Positions 36,346-48,361 are shown, counted from the first letter of the stretch. The stretch is DNA of 64,000 nucleotides from Siphonodentalium dalli (GCA_032622095.1 CP136068.1:55636025-55700024); one strand, 5' to 3'. Numbers and translations: made by a program. The notes: generated by a model not told the origin, from the letters alone.

Positions 36346-36425
36346 CCATTTGAAAATTGGCAAGCTGGGATCATCTCCCTATTTCCTAAGAAAGATGTCA
36401 GCCTTTACAAGACATATAGAGGTGA
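36346..36425 (+). pseudogene. Tiny reverse-transcriptase-like remnant
   Basis: One frame reads WQAGIISLFPKKDVSLYKTY followed by RG, resembling the segment before the RT fingers motif in LINEs (trp, then I-x-L-x-P-K-K, then Y-R-G). Only about 25 codons survive before a stop, so this is a weak call. Confidence 0.3.
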
Positions 36426-36677
36426 TCGATAATTAACAAATTCGGAGGAGGCTTATATTGAAATTGTTCTAATATTTAAAATTCCCGAGTAATTATTATT
36501 TTAAGATATGAAGTATTAGACAAAATGTTTCCTATATGTGTTGCATACGTGACGACGCATTCAGGCTGGATATATAACAAATTCACGTTAAAGTACTATG
36601 CTATTTGTGTTCTGAATACCCTGTTGCATTACGTATTTTTCGGTATACATTCTGTTATTTCTACAGTGACCACTAGT

Positions 36678-37080
36678 TAGGCCCTGCGAAGCTTCGCGAT
36701 TTGATTCGATTCGATTGTAGAATTCGAATATTTTCTAATCGCACTTCTTGTCATTCGTGCGTGTGGGTGAATGCCTTGTTATATTATTTCTAACACGTTC
36801 CATCACCCATCCGACACCCTTGTAGTTGCATACCCATTTTGCCCCAGTACACATATTCAAACTGCTGAATTGGTCTTTATAACAATAGTTTTGGGCAATA
36901 AATTTCACATGTTCACAAAACTGGTATTATGTTACCAAGGTTCGCTGACACTAGTATTTTGATACGCAGGTTTAGCTCATGTACAATTTAATTCGAGATT
37001 CGATTCGACGTGAACATCACCCATGATTCGATTCGAGATTCCACTGATTCGTCTGCAAAACCCGGATTCGCACGGCCCTA
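36678..37080. mobile_element. hAT-like MITE, 403 bp
   Basis: The left end TAGGCCCTGCGAA and the reverse complement of the right end, TAGGGCCGTGCGAA, are near-identical inverted repeats. Eight-base flanks CCACTAGT (36670-36677) and CCACTAGC (37081-37088) form a target duplication with one mismatch, as expected for the hAT superfamily. Subterminal GATTCGATTCG repeats occur at both sides. There is no coding capacity; the plus frame at 36771-36962 is a shadow. Confidence 0.85.
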
Positions 37081-37088
37081 CCACTAGC

Positions 37089-37626
37089 AACCTAAATTAA
37101 TGGGTGAAAATAGAGTAACACGACCAGATGCTCCTGAAAATACAATTCGTAAACAGGAAACATCAAACGAACAAAATTGACCTCAATTATCGCAATTAAT
37201 CAATGTCAGTTGTATAGCAGGCTGCTGACTTATTCATTTATTAATATACTCCCTGTGTTTGTTAATGTCACCTGCAGAGTGCAGAATATGTTCAAATGAC
37301 AAATTATCTTCGACTTCCGAGATTACTATCGGTCTCCTGACACCATGCATGTTTGAGCATATAAGTGCAATTTTCTAAACATTTGGGCACAATTACGTTT
37401 GTAGATCGTGGTTGATAGAGTTGATTGAAAATTCAGATATTTTGTCGTTCAATGGGCAGAGCACGTGGCTATCATTTTATCACGTACACTTTTACTTCTC
37501 TGGCATTCTTATTATTTTCATACGAACGGATCAATTCCACGGTTTATACACACACGGTATCCTGAATAATTAGGCACCGAATTATGTATAGTTACTATAT
37601 CGCGCATGCTGATTCCAGTTTTATTG

Positions 37627-37694
<68 letters not shown>

Positions 37695-39335
37695 TAACGA
37701 AACCAGCCAGTCACTCGACTTTAATATTGTATCATGATGTATGAGGCACAGAGAGAACACGTAGCTCTATATTTAAACAGTGCCACATCATCACACACCT
37801 CAACTAACGTGTATAGATATGTAGTATAACTGAGCCGTGCGTGTATATGGATGCAGAACGAATGGGTTCAAAAAGTCACAAACTTGATTTCAAATTTAAT
37901 GTAAAATACGTGACGTTTAAATGAAACCGGTCTTTCTTCACCGCTCGGGATTCCAATAATAGCTAGTTATTTAATAATTTATGACAGATGAATTCAATGT
38001 TCGGAGAAAAGAGAAAAACAAATCGTTAGGAAACTACATTGTAAATGTATATGCATATATATTACTCATCTGTATAATATATACAGTTAATTGTTGTCAA
38101 ATAATATGTATTTTATTCATGTTTGCAACTGCCAATTTGGGAGTATATATATTTTTGCATTAAATATTATATTATCTTATCTTACCTATGGTCATTTCTT
38201 GACATAAAGCGGATACCTATAAATTCAGGGCTACGGCGTTCATTTGTTACTCATCCCACCTTTTAGAAGACTTCTACTTCAGGCATGCATTAAGTATACC
38301 GTGTACATATTATTTACTCCATGCTGGAACATGTCCATGCAGTGTAACATGTGCCATCGTTCTCACTCTGGTATAACGCCGGAGAAACCGTACATGCATT
38401 GCTGGTGTCGTTGCGTTTGTTGTTGTTGTTGTTGTTGTATAAAAGTTTTTGAGAAGAGACATAATATCAGTGTTAATGGTGGCCCGCAAATGGAGTATCC
38501 AAAAGTTAGAAAATCGGCTAACGTGTAAGGGGTGAAATTGGAGTGGTATTTTAATGTGACCCTCGCCCACTAGCCATACACCCCAGGACTTTGTGAGTAG
38601 CGATTCAGAACAAACATAGCGGACGATATCTATTTGAAGTAATTGTTTCTCGGTGCGTCATTTATAACGGTAGTCGGGTTCAAACGTTTGTGACGCGCCG
38701 CCTCGCGGTTGATTCCCACACACGGAAATCCATCATCGGAACACCCTCTGATCTCGTTTCCTGCCCAATCATTCTGTAGGTTTATTCTAAACAGAGAACC
38801 AATTACGCGGATGGAACTCCGACTGATAATGACGTACAGATAGTAAGCATTGGGAATTCACAAAGGAAAACACAATCGTTCAAATCATATTTGGGAATTC
38901 ACTTTTTAATACAATTACAATTTCGTCAATAAACTCGACCTGGTGTTCCGTTCTTTTAATCTCTTGATGCGTAACCACCGCTGAGATATACAGATGGGTT
39001 CACATGTTTCATGGCCGGGTTATTTAAGAACACGCGTCCACGTGGCCAGTGCATGTATTTGTTGTTGAACTGATATATCGTTTATGTGTATGCCTATACA
39101 AGATGTAATTATCCAGAAATATACCTGTTGAAGAGCGACCAAACGATTCTATAAAAGAGCGTTCTATTCATCCTAGTAATCCCTGTAAATCTCCAGTAAA
39201 TTTAGAGCTGATGTTTTGACAGTCATCGCAGACCATATTAAGACATCTCTCGAATTGAGCCATTTCAGAAAATTAGTAGGCCTAACCCTCAGCGAAAAGC
39301 CACCTTTGTGGGAGATACTCTGTGCCCTTGTTATT
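37089..39335. other. Unassigned DNA with microsatellites
   Basis: It contains a TA run at about 37628-37690, a TTG run at about 38418-38437, and a degraded GGGGTGAAATTGGAGT-type repeat patch at 38480-38580. No gene recognised. Confidence 0.5.
37628..37690. repeat. (TA)n microsatellite
   Basis: About 30 uninterrupted TA dinucleotides. Confidence 0.97.
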
Positions 39336-39339
39336 TTCA

Positions 39340-39870
39340 GAAAGTTAGTTAGATCATGCCATGAATCTCTACTCTGGCTAACGCCCGTAGAGATCATATT
39401 CCACCAGTACAAAACCTTGGAACTTTTTGACAGGGAACCTTATAAAGTTGAAAAAATAACGCGGAGAATATATTTCTTAGTTATTATCTGTTCCTGAATA
39501 ATATAGTTCACTGTATGTGAAGGTCCTAACTTGAAATTTCACGATTTAAGTGAATTTGTGAGCAATTTTGCTTTGCGTCGATTACAATTATGGAATTTTC
39601 ATGGGTAATAAATTCAATGTTTTTTGCGATATATGCTCACAAAAGTCACAGAAAAGCATGCAATTTCAATTTGGGATCGTCATACACAATGATGTACATT
39701 ACTAAGGAACAGATATAAGCAAAAAAATATATTTCCGGCGTTATTTGTTTTACTTTATAAAGTTTTCTGTCAAAACTTCAAACAATTCCAAGGTTTTGTA
39801 CTGGTGGAATATGATCTCTACGGGCGTTAGCCCGAGTAGAGATTCATGGCATGATCTAAAAGTTAGTCAG
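39340..39870. mobile_element. Foldback element 1 (long inverted repeat)
   Basis: The left arm (about 39340-39530) carries TAGATCATGCCATGAATCTC, GGCTAACGCCCGTAGAGATC, CACCAGTACAAAACCTTGGA and a decaying AATATATTTCTTAGTT part. The right arm (about 39680-39870) is its reverse complement with some 85-90 percent identity in the outer 100 bp and less inside. The spacer is about 150 bp. The same sequence family forms a second, more diverged inverted pair at 49510-50070. No transposase or clear target duplication is seen. Confidence 0.82.
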
Positions 39871-39889
39871 GCATAGCGTATTTCTTTAC

Positions 39890-40365
39890 ATTCCAATTTA
39901 ATTATGCATGTAGGGTTTGGCGTGTTTGCCCCATGCAGTGACGTTCCTATGGGGTTTCAACTGGGGGGGGGGGTGAGACCATAAAATTTCCAATATATAT
40001 ATAGGATTTGGTCTAATAAAATTTCCAACTATATAGGATCTGGTTTTGAGTAATGCAAAATTCCAATATTGGCTTAATGGCTTAATAATTTGAGTTTCTG
40101 TATGTTCTTTTTAAATAAAGACACTGGTAACACGAATAAAAGGTCGGTCGACCACAGTGTCCCCCGACAACGTGGCAATTCGATGCCGCTTTGTTAAAGA
40201 AATTAAAACAAATGTTGAAATGTTCTAAGTCGAAAGGCTTAATAATTCCGTTAAAAAAAAAAAAATCCGTCATCTATATACATGTTGCACATCTCCAATA
40301 TGTGGGTAACAATACTCTGAAGTTTCAAATATCTACGATCAAAACTGTAGGAGGAGTTTATTACA
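39890..40365. other. Unassigned DNA with a fragment of the AAATTTCCAAC family
   Basis: A G run at about 39963-39972 and AAATTTCCAAnTATATAnGAT words lie at 39960-40075. An A run is at about 40253-40264. No gene recognised. Confidence 0.5.
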
Positions 40366-40369
40366 CCAT

Positions 40370-41690
40370 GAAGGTACCCTCATTCAGAAAAAATAAATTC
40401 AAAGTCGAAAGGCCCATAACTCTGGGAAAAATCATTGGATCAAACTCAAATTCGAACTTGACCTGTATTTTGATATGAACGACCCACAAAAAAAAACAGA
40501 ATTTCCAATTAAACAATCCAAACTTGAGTTATCATCCGGAAACAAAAGAAAAAACTAAGAAATAACTCTGAGAAAAATCATCGGATCAAACTCAAATTCG
40601 AACTTGACCTGTATTTTGATATCAATGGCTCACAAAAAACCCCGGAATTTTCAATTGAACAGTCCAAACTTGAGTTATCCGGAAACCAAATAAAAATGAA
40701 GAGAGAGATATCTTTACTACCTACAAGTATAGGAGAGATCGATACACATGACATATAAATACAGTTGGATTAAAGTGAGCTCCCCTGACCAATGTGGTGG
40801 GCCGTTATGTACAAGTATGGAGAGGTGTTGGAAACCACGAGAGTGAAGCATATATGCATTTGAATGTTCACAACAGCTTTTGTTGCAGGAAAATCTGATT
40901 TGTCCAACAGATATGACAGTTAGTCGTTACAACATGCGTGGGTGTTGAGAAGATAATTACAATGGACGAGACACGGGTTGCTGTACGCCATTCCTTATCA
41001 TTGTGCTGAGAACGTACAGGAACTTCGCAGAATATAGTACTAGTTCCTTGAGGCAGTGAGATATGTGTTCTGTTAGGGTTTCCAGAGAACTTCCGAGGAG
41101 GGTTGCTACCAGGTCATCTCTGGCTAACTACGCAAGGTGAAAATATTCGGGTATGCCGAAACGAGAGATAATCCCTTCCCAAAAAGAGTTTCTAATAATG
41201 AGTGCGGCTGGAGAAGAGCATACGAACATGGCGTGGTCGATTTCGTTCGAGTACACTTCGCTGCAGAGATGACACACTAAATTGTTGACATAGGTAGTCC
41301 TGTTGAGAAGCAGTACTAAGTTTTTGAGATATTTCAACATGTGAGCGTTTCCATGGAGAAGTTTCCAGACTGCCCTGTATCTTGATATGACTGATCCACA
41401 TAAAAAGGGTATTTGCAATTGAATGATCCAAACTTGAGATATCATCCGGAAACCGAAATAGTGAGAAATTTTCTAAGTAAAAAAAAATTGAAAAAAGGGA
41501 AATAACTCCATAAAAGAACATCGGAAACCCAGAATTGCAGAGCACCTGTGTTCTTGGTTGAGACACCTACATACCAAGTTTCAATCAAATCGGATGACCA
41601 TTACTGGAGTTATAACTCCGGACGCACGGACGGACGGACGGGGCTGATTACACTAGTCCCCCAAAAGTAATTTTTTCGGGGGACAATAAC
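40370..41690. repeat. Mollusc-type dispersed repeat, internally duplicated, split by a LINE fragment
   Basis: Units carry AACTCnGnGAAAAATCATnG, AAATTCGAACTTGACCTGTA, TTTTGATAT and CCAAACTTGAGTTATC. Two full units lie at 40390-40690. A third resumes at 41385 (CCTGTATCTTGATATGACTG), so it was interrupted by the LINE tail between. The right end has CCAAGTTTCAATCAAATCGG, GGACGCACGGACGGACGG, then a hairpin of five C and five G (41660-41686). I associate this type of repeat with molluscan genomes, which is recollection and not proof. Confidence 0.75.
40957..41385 (-). pseudogene. LINE 3' fragment nested in the dispersed repeat
   Basis: The minus strand reads RAVWKLLHGNAHMLKYLKNL, then a zinc-binding motif CHLCSEVYSNEIDHAMFVCS, then FWEGIISRFGIPEYFHLA, all typical of a LINE C-terminus. 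An in-frame stop at about 41127 is followed by further sensible sequence (SSLETLTEHISHCLKELVLY) to a stop at 40957-40959. The catalytic part is missing. Its position inside the split repeat shows it inserted later than the repeat. Confidence 0.75.
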
Positions 41691-41694
41691 ATAG

Positions 41695-42530
41695 CATTGA
41701 TCCGTTTGTTATATATTGAGTACACTGTGCATGCAGTAGATGTACATTATACATGATATTAACCAGAATATGGCTGAGGAACGAATGCGCGTTAGATGTA
41801 TTCAAGTTCCAATGAGTCACAAGTTATAACTCACACAATGGTAACAATTATACATGCTGATTGATTGTTATATCGTTAAAGCTGTTCTCAGAAAGATATG
41901 GAGGTTTGACATTACTAATAGACTAGTGACCATGCAGCTATATGGTTAGTAAAACATATCAGTCTGAACTTGAAGGAAATGCTTTGCCTTCAATTTCATA
42001 TATGTGTTCAGGTAATGAGCATTACTGGAATGTATTTACTCAAATTACATACCATTGACATTACATTGCTACGTACCTTGCAGGACAAATTACGTAGCAT
42101 TGACATTACATTGCTATGTCCTTTGCAGGACAAATTTAAATAAACTGATTAATATACTGATATGAGAGGAACTTAATGTATAAGTGCAATGTCCCCTTGA
42201 ACATTTAAAATAATAATAAAAGAAATATGTTTAACATATATACATACCAACAAGTGAACAATATATTGAGTGAAAGGCAATGATTCGAAAAGCTCAAATG
42301 TAAAACATAATAGAATTCTGGTTCGGAATACGGAATTGGAAAATAAACAACCGTCACAAATTCGGAGTCGCAAAATAGCGAAATCTGATTGAAACACTCA
42401 GATCATTCGATTTACATGTTACTTTTAATTTCCAACTATTGGAATTTGAGTCATGAAATTTCCAACTATTGAAAATTATGCTCCTCATTGGGGGGTGAGA
42501 CACCCACACCCCACATGTCGGTACGTGCCT
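41695..42530. other. Unassigned DNA
   Basis: The one clear structure is a 45-bp direct duplication at 42053-42142 (CATTGACATTACATTGCTAC). AAATTTCCAACTATTG words at 42430-42480 belong to the dispersed family noted at 27 and 35 kb. Confidence 0.5.
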
Positions 42531-42538
42531 GGCCCCAT

Positions 42539-42815
42539 GGGCATTTTATAATGGTACTGTACCCATGTATACTTTGGTATCTACCAAAGTAAACAAACCC
42601 TTGTTCCTGTACCAAAGTTTCAAAGTTTACCCATGTCATTTGGACATTTTACAAGGGTGCTGTACCCACGTACCATAGTGCACGTACCCAAGTGTACTCT
42701 TGTATATACCAAAGTTAACCCAAGCATCTTTAACCAAGTTTACCCAGGTAATGTTGGGCATTTTACAAGAGTATTATACCCATGTATCCACATATATCCA
42801 AGTATCTACCAAAGT
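42539..42815. repeat. Degenerate tandem repeat of 103-114 bp, about 2.6 copies
   Basis: Units begin GGnCATTTTACAAGnGT at 42539, 42642 and 42756 and contain many CCAAAGT, TACCCA and GTACC words. Confidence 0.85.
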
Positions 42816-42947
42816 AATACAAATTGAGACAACAGATTGGAGGTTAATAATGGCACATGTGATTACACAGGGTGTTAAACTCTTAGCGCTAGAATAGTAT
42901 CAGGAGCGACACGAAGTATTAACACCATAGCAATACAAGAAAACTAA

Positions 42948-42985
42948 GATGCATGCATCAGATCGCCCGTGAACTATTTATCATA
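42948..42985. repeat. Short dispersed block, also at 52718
   Basis: AAGATGCATGCATCAGATCG followed by CCC occurs here and at about 52718-52745, with similar sequence trailing it. GATGCATGCATC is a perfect 12-bp palindrome. Confidence 0.8.
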
Positions 42986-43021
42986 GAATTCTTGTAGCTA
43001 TCGATTATACATTTTGGAATA

Positions 43022-43390
43022 TCTGTCTGTATATATGTGTGTATGAATGCATGTATGTATGTGTGTTATAGACTCGCACACTGCTCGACCGATCCGACTC
43101 GGATTTGTTATTTAACGTGTCAACCTGACCTCGCTCATAGTATAGGCATGTTTCTGGACCTTGGCCGATCCGACTAAAATTTGTGTGTAGGACTACTTCG
43201 ATCCCGGGAGCAACATGGACGGGTCCAATTTCACGTGCGACCATGTCATCGAACGTGCTGATATAGGTATGTTTCTGGACAAATTGAAAAATAGTTTGTC
43301 CAGATGCTGTATATACCGGGTACTGCCCAGATGAAGGCGATCACAAAGAAATCCCTAAATAGCCCGAACGAAGTCGAGTACATCAGCTAG
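43022..43390 (+). mobile_element. Helitron-like non-autonomous unit 1
   Basis: The right end is diagnostic: CCCGAACGAAGTCGAG (one mismatch in the stem) forms a short hairpin eight bases before a terminal CTAG at 43387-43390. This is the Helitron 3' layout (hairpin, about 10 bases, CTRR). The left end is not certain; A|TCTGTCTGTATATATG at 43021/43022 fits the required TC start. The interior has GATCCGACTCGGATTTG-type sequence and no rep/helicase. Confidence 0.6.
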
Positions 43391-44400
43391 TCTACTATAT
43401 AATTTGAGAATTCCGTATATATGTGTGTGTGGGTGTGTGAGGGAGGGTGTGTGTGTGTGTGTGTGTGTGGGATGGTGTGTGTGTGAGGGTGAGAGGGTGT
43501 GGGTGTGTGTGTGTGTGTGTGTGTGTGAGAGTGTGTGCGTTAGGGTGTGTGTGGGAGGGTGTGTGTGTGTGTGTGTGTGGGGGGGGGGGTACTTCATAGA
43601 ATCGAAAACGGTTGGTCGGATCGAGCTCAAATATCCAACGTCGCATTTTGGACAAGCTCTGAGCACTCATTCTCCACTCCCAATTATCAAAATCACCGCA
43701 AACGGCACATCGGGGGTTAAGGCAGGCACGATCTTTATATTGACCATGTTTGGAGTTGTTAACCGACTAACGCTCTTTATTGTCATCGGCGTTGCTAAAC
43801 GCTCGCATGTGCCTACGAAACTACGGACGAAAACGCGAAATGCATTTATCTTGATTAAAAAGGCAGAATTAACTCATCGGAAAACAAAACTTGCGTGTTG
43901 TGTTATTTCAATCATACATCTTTTAGGAACGGGTACTGCGTGTTGTGTGAAAAAAAATGCGTGTTGTGTGATTCTTATGTCGGTCGTTCCTAGGAACGGG
44001 GTAAATTTTCATCGGGTCAGTTTTTCCGCCCGATGTACTTTAAATCATACCTCTTTTAGGGACGGGTACTGCGTGTTGTGTGATTCTTATGTCTTCTTCA
44101 CCTTGAAACGGGTACCCACAAATTATATATATGTGTGTGTCCTTTATAGACTCGAACCGATTGAGCTCAAACTTGCTACTTACGGGAAGTGTCATGGACG
44201 GGTTAAATTGTGACTCCGACCTGAGCTTGACCTTGAAAATGATCAATTCAAGGTCAAAATCGGAAAAAATGCACAATTAACTCATGTTATAAACAAAAAA
44301 TTAATATTAACTCATTGAAAAACAAAAAATTAAATAATTGAAAAATTAAAAAATTGTAATGTTTCTGACGAACGCCGCCAATGGCGGGCTAACCTGCTAG
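43391..44400 (+). mobile_element. Helitron-like non-autonomous unit 2, directly after unit 1
   Basis: It starts TCTACTATATAATTTGAG immediately after the CTAG of unit 1. It ends CCGCCAATGGCGG (perfect 5-bp hairpin), nine bases, then CTAG at 44397-44400 followed by T, as Helitrons do. Inside are a GT-rich microsatellite (43420-43590), a GATCGAGCTCAAA segment, a duplicated AGGAACGGGTACTGCGTGTT block (about 43925 and 44058), and TGACCTTGA / TCAAGGTCA words (44228 and 44248). The 269-codon open frame at 43404-44213 is mostly translated microsatellite and repeat and is not called. Confidence 0.7.
43420..43590. repeat. Imperfect (GT)n microsatellite
   Basis: Runs of GT interrupted by GGG and GAGGG words, ending in a G run at about 43580-43588. 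Long Cys/Val and His/Thr frames here are artefacts. Confidence 0.95.
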
Positions 44401-45540
44401 TATTATCTATTTCTAGATTTAGTTACTAACTTTATACCTGTATATTGTACAAAGAAATGTTTGACAAATGTATCTATATCAATATTACCATAAGGGTCAT
44501 TAAAAATTAGATACGACGAAACAAAATTTTGAAGGGTGCATGTGATTGTGAGGAATAATATGATCATAGGTAAATTTAATTCATGGACGTTTGTTAATTT
44601 TCATTGGACTACATGTATAAGGTAAATTTTTATATTTCAAATGATGATAGGAATGTGGAAAGTTGAACTACCCAAGTAATACTGGCTATCCGCACGAAGA
44701 GATATACATGTATATAAAAAGCAAAATAGAAGATGGCTGCTGGCGACCATGTTTTCCAAAAAAATTCAAATCATTCGATAGCCCCCATCTAGTGGTCACC
44801 CCGAAGATCAATATGAAGTTTGGTGACTATCAGATGAGGGATGTGGTCTGTAGCGGTGCTAAAGAAAAGAATTCAGTCATACAAAGAGTAAGATACAAAA
44901 TGCTGTCTGTGGTCATGGTTTTAACGAAATTCGGAAGAAAAAAAAGATCACTCTCATCCTGGTTATCCAGAAGATCATTGTGGAATCTGGTGGCGATCGG
45001 ACAATGTATGTCGTCTGTAGGATCAACCAAATTATTCAGCCATAAAAATAGTAAAACTCAAGATCACCGTTGGCAGTGATGTTTTCACAAGGAAATTTTG
45101 AGAAAAAAATATGGCTCCCATCTAGTGGTGACCCAAAATATCCACATGAGAAACAGTTCTCCAATAAATGCTGGCTGCAGGGTGTGCCAATTGATTCAAA
45201 TTTGAAATTTTTTTGGCAGGGTGTACTGCTAGTGGCCATGTTTTCCCCGCAAATTTGATAAACTAATGAACAAAACCACTGAATCCGTTGAATCAATATA
45301 CATATACACATATATATATGCATTGTTATCCACACTACTGGTATGTAAAGGTACTGAAAATAACTATATTATACTAGTATACACAAAATAAACCATATAT
45401 TATGGCAATGGGTTCTAATATCCGAACATAACAGCTGAGAACTTGGTGTGAATTGAAGAGTAGTGGGGTCTCAAGAATATCTACTCCTCCACGTTAGAAA
45501 CATGCCATTAAATAGCATAAGTATAATCTAGCTCGAAGAC
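44401..45540. repeat. Degenerate repeats with CATCTAGTGGTnACC
   Basis: CCCATCTAGTGGTCACCC at about 44787 and CCCATCTAGTGGTGACCC at about 45118 are followed by similar sequence. GATGGCTGCTGGCGACCATG and TGCTAGTGGCCATGTTTTCC are further related words. I read this as an old dispersed repeat present in two or more copies. The plus frame 44663-45079 crosses it and is not domain-bearing. Confidence 0.55.
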
Positions 45541-45624
45541 AGACGTGATCCATCAAACCGCTCTTAATCCAACCAGGTCATCACACCCCATGTATGGTCG
45601 ATCACATGATGATCTAGGTGGACT

Positions 45625-46780
45625 CGGGCTTCTCAAAGTACCGCCGGTACCGCATGCACATGCCGGTACCGGTATCGATACTTTGCTAGTACCGTGGTTC
45701 CTGTACCGGTACTGTCAAGCCATTTTATAGTTCTAGGAATATCTAGAGGTAATACAGTGCTGAAAATCACAAGCCACGAACTCTATTATTAACATGAAGT
45801 AATGATAATTTGATATCAGAATAAAGAAACTATTTTGGGATATTAGATACCATTTTGGAATATACTAACAAACTTTCCCGCAGACATAGACAATTCAATC
45901 AACCAAAATAGAACTATTCGTTGCACACGTTTTGTGGTTTTAACTTATTGTTCTTCTCTGTGTGATAAACTGATAGAAAGTAACGCGACACACGTGGTGG
46001 TTTTCACTTCACAATATTCAATCAGATTAAATGTATTTGCAAAGTCGCGCGGTCGGCCATTTTGAATCTAAACAACAATGAGTCAAGTTAGGCAACAATT
46101 TCTCTCCACGAGTTCCTATACCAAATATGAACTATCATGTCTATTCAGCAAAATACATGTACACTGTGCACGGTTCGTCGATATTCGTTCCCAATTTTAT
46201 TATATAACTGGAGGTTCCATGAGACCCATTTAAATTCAAAATGGTCTACCTCATATATGCAAACTGATACGACATGTGAACGGGTACGCGTGTGTGTGAT
46301 TAATCAAAACGTGTGGGCCATACTTGTGGGTGATGTCGTTGGTGAATAAATGATAAGAAATTGTAACTGGGTTAGTGTATAATTGCCACAACTGGGCAAA
46401 AATAAAGGCAAAATCATAAGTTGCAATCACAAGTTCCCAACACAAAATAATCTTTGAAGATTAAAACAATATCACAAGGCCGTGCTTTCAAAGAATTGGA
46501 ATTCAACCATTGAAGAGTTATAATAGACACATAAAAACCAGGAACCACCTTTCCGTGACCGACCTCTCACGCCATGAATACAATCACGATCGATGTGCAT
46601 CGCGTGTAGTTTAAAGAGCGAAACTTGATACTACTGTATTTTGCCAGACAGCCTGCTGATCTAAGAACGTGCATATATGCAACCACAGTACCGAGTACCG
46701 GCGGATCTGCACACCAGCACCGTTACCGCAAAAAATGCCCGAGTACGCGGTACCGGTACTGCGTACCGTTGAGAAGCCTG
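45625..46780. mobile_element. hAT-like DNA element, 1156 bp
   Basis: The left end CGGGCTTCTCAA and the reverse complement of the right end CAGGCTTCTCAA are near-identical. They are flanked by GGTGGACT (45617-45624) and GGTGGAAT (46781-46788), an eight-base target duplication with one mismatch. Both subterminal regions are dense in GGTACC / GTACCGGTAC words (about 45640-45715 and 46685-46770). No transposase frame remains. Confidence 0.8.
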
Positions 46781-46788
46781 GGTGGAAT

Positions 46789-47699
46789 TGTTGTATAAAA
46801 ACAGCACTACATGTAAATATAAAATAAAACAGTGCTACATCTTATTACAGATTATTTCCACATATAATCAGTGACTACAGGCAGTCTAACAAAATAAAGT
46901 TTCAGTGACACTCGATCCGAAGAGGGGGATAATTTCATCTGTTACAGTCAATGGAGCGATTATGAATCTGGAAAGCTGAAATTTCTAAGTAATACTAGAT
47001 ATGGACATGACGAGTACAGTGTGTTTCAGAACGAAACAGTTGAATAAAATCAACACATTTGTAAATTTAAAAACAATTCAAACGTTATTGTATTCCATGT
47101 CCCAGCCCGGACATATACACCAAATTTCAATAATATTCATTGAGAAACAACGGACCAAACGCCATATAACACCCCGTATACATCTTTTATTCTGAGCCGG
47201 CCTTTTATTCCGAGTTGGCACACGTCGATTGGGCCGAGTTAGCCCTGGGGCGAGTACGCCGATTCCGGCACCTTCTTATACTGCAGCAGGTAAACGTTTA
47301 CGCTGGTTTACGCGTAATTTAATTTAGAAAGTTCCCCAATTAGTATCGTAAATAGAGCGACTGTATTTGACAGAGACTGACTCTGTTATTGATTATCATG
47401 TTGTTATATTTAAAAAACGACAAATGCACATGCCGTTCAAACGTAGTAGTCTATTTTCTCCATGTTAAACGACATCCGCAAATAACAAATAACGCTAACC
47501 TACTGCAAATGTTTTACACGACAACTGTTAACAAATTTGGGCTGAATTCATCTGATGTGGTATGATTCCTCAAACAAACCATCGTTACTTGGAAATGTAG
47601 TTTGGGCTAACATTTACACAAATCCTCCAGCTCCTCTATCCTGACACACACGTCAGATGAAAAACAGCCATTAGATAACCGCCCAAATTTTGGGCGAAA
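46789..47699. other. Unassigned DNA
   Basis: No gene recognised. A patch of CCGAGTTGG / GGGCCGAGTTAG at 47195-47275 is less AT-rich than its surroundings. Confidence 0.5.
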
Positions 47700-48361
47700 T
47701 AATCTCTGACCTTGGCTGGGAAACTTTGGCGGATAGAAGGAAAAAAATGTAAGTGGCATAATTGTTTCATCGATCACCCCCAGTATCTATATAACTTGGT
47801 GAACCACGCAAACCCAGGAGCAGAACGATACTCCTTCAGAAAAAAATTCGCTCAGACGCCCTCGCTCAAATCTCTCCCTATACATGTATACTTTTTCTGC
47901 CATCAGCGACGAGATTATGGAATGATTTGACCCCTGAACTGAACCAAGCGGAATCCCTCGAAGTGTTTAAATCGCGACTTGATGCAGGACGTGTCTCAAT
48001 ATGAGAAGACCTCTTCACTTTTATTTTTGTTCTATTCGAAAAGCCCAAACAACCCATACCCAAATACGACTCATATCAATTGCAGCAGTCTTAATGAAGA
48101 CCTCCACGAGAATCACCTAAAAAAATCAACAGGTGCTCATGTGGCGACATAGAAAGCGCAGATACATTGCTTTTAGCCTGCTCATCATACAATCCAATTA
48201 GGGATGAATGTTTTATGTCATTAGAAACAAAATACAGAGACAGTGTCATACTCCTGAATGGCTCGAATTCTCTTCCACTTAGCACTAACTACAAGTGGGG
48301 TGTTCAAATAAATAGTCTCCACTTTCAGATTACACTCGATGCTGTATATGTGTTAAAATGA
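47700..48361 (+). pseudogene. LINE 3' fragment
   Basis: Plus-strand pieces read ERYSFRKKFAQTPSLKSL, then (frame-shifted) a TRLWNDLTPELNQAESLEVF-like stretch, then CSCGDIESADTLLLACSSYN, the C-terminal zinc-binding motif, and finish NSLHFQITLDAVYVLK before a stop at 48359-48361. The order matches LINE C-termini of the type seen at 32.1-33.9 kb and not the one at 56.6 kb. The RT domain is absent. Confidence 0.8.

Noticed and set aside
37518-37760. Minus-strand ORF with Ile-Tyr repeats
   Set aside because: Translated TA microsatellite.
43404-44213. A 269-codon plus-strand gene
   Set aside because: Its first 70 or so codons are translated GT microsatellite, and the rest covers Helitron-like repeat sequence.
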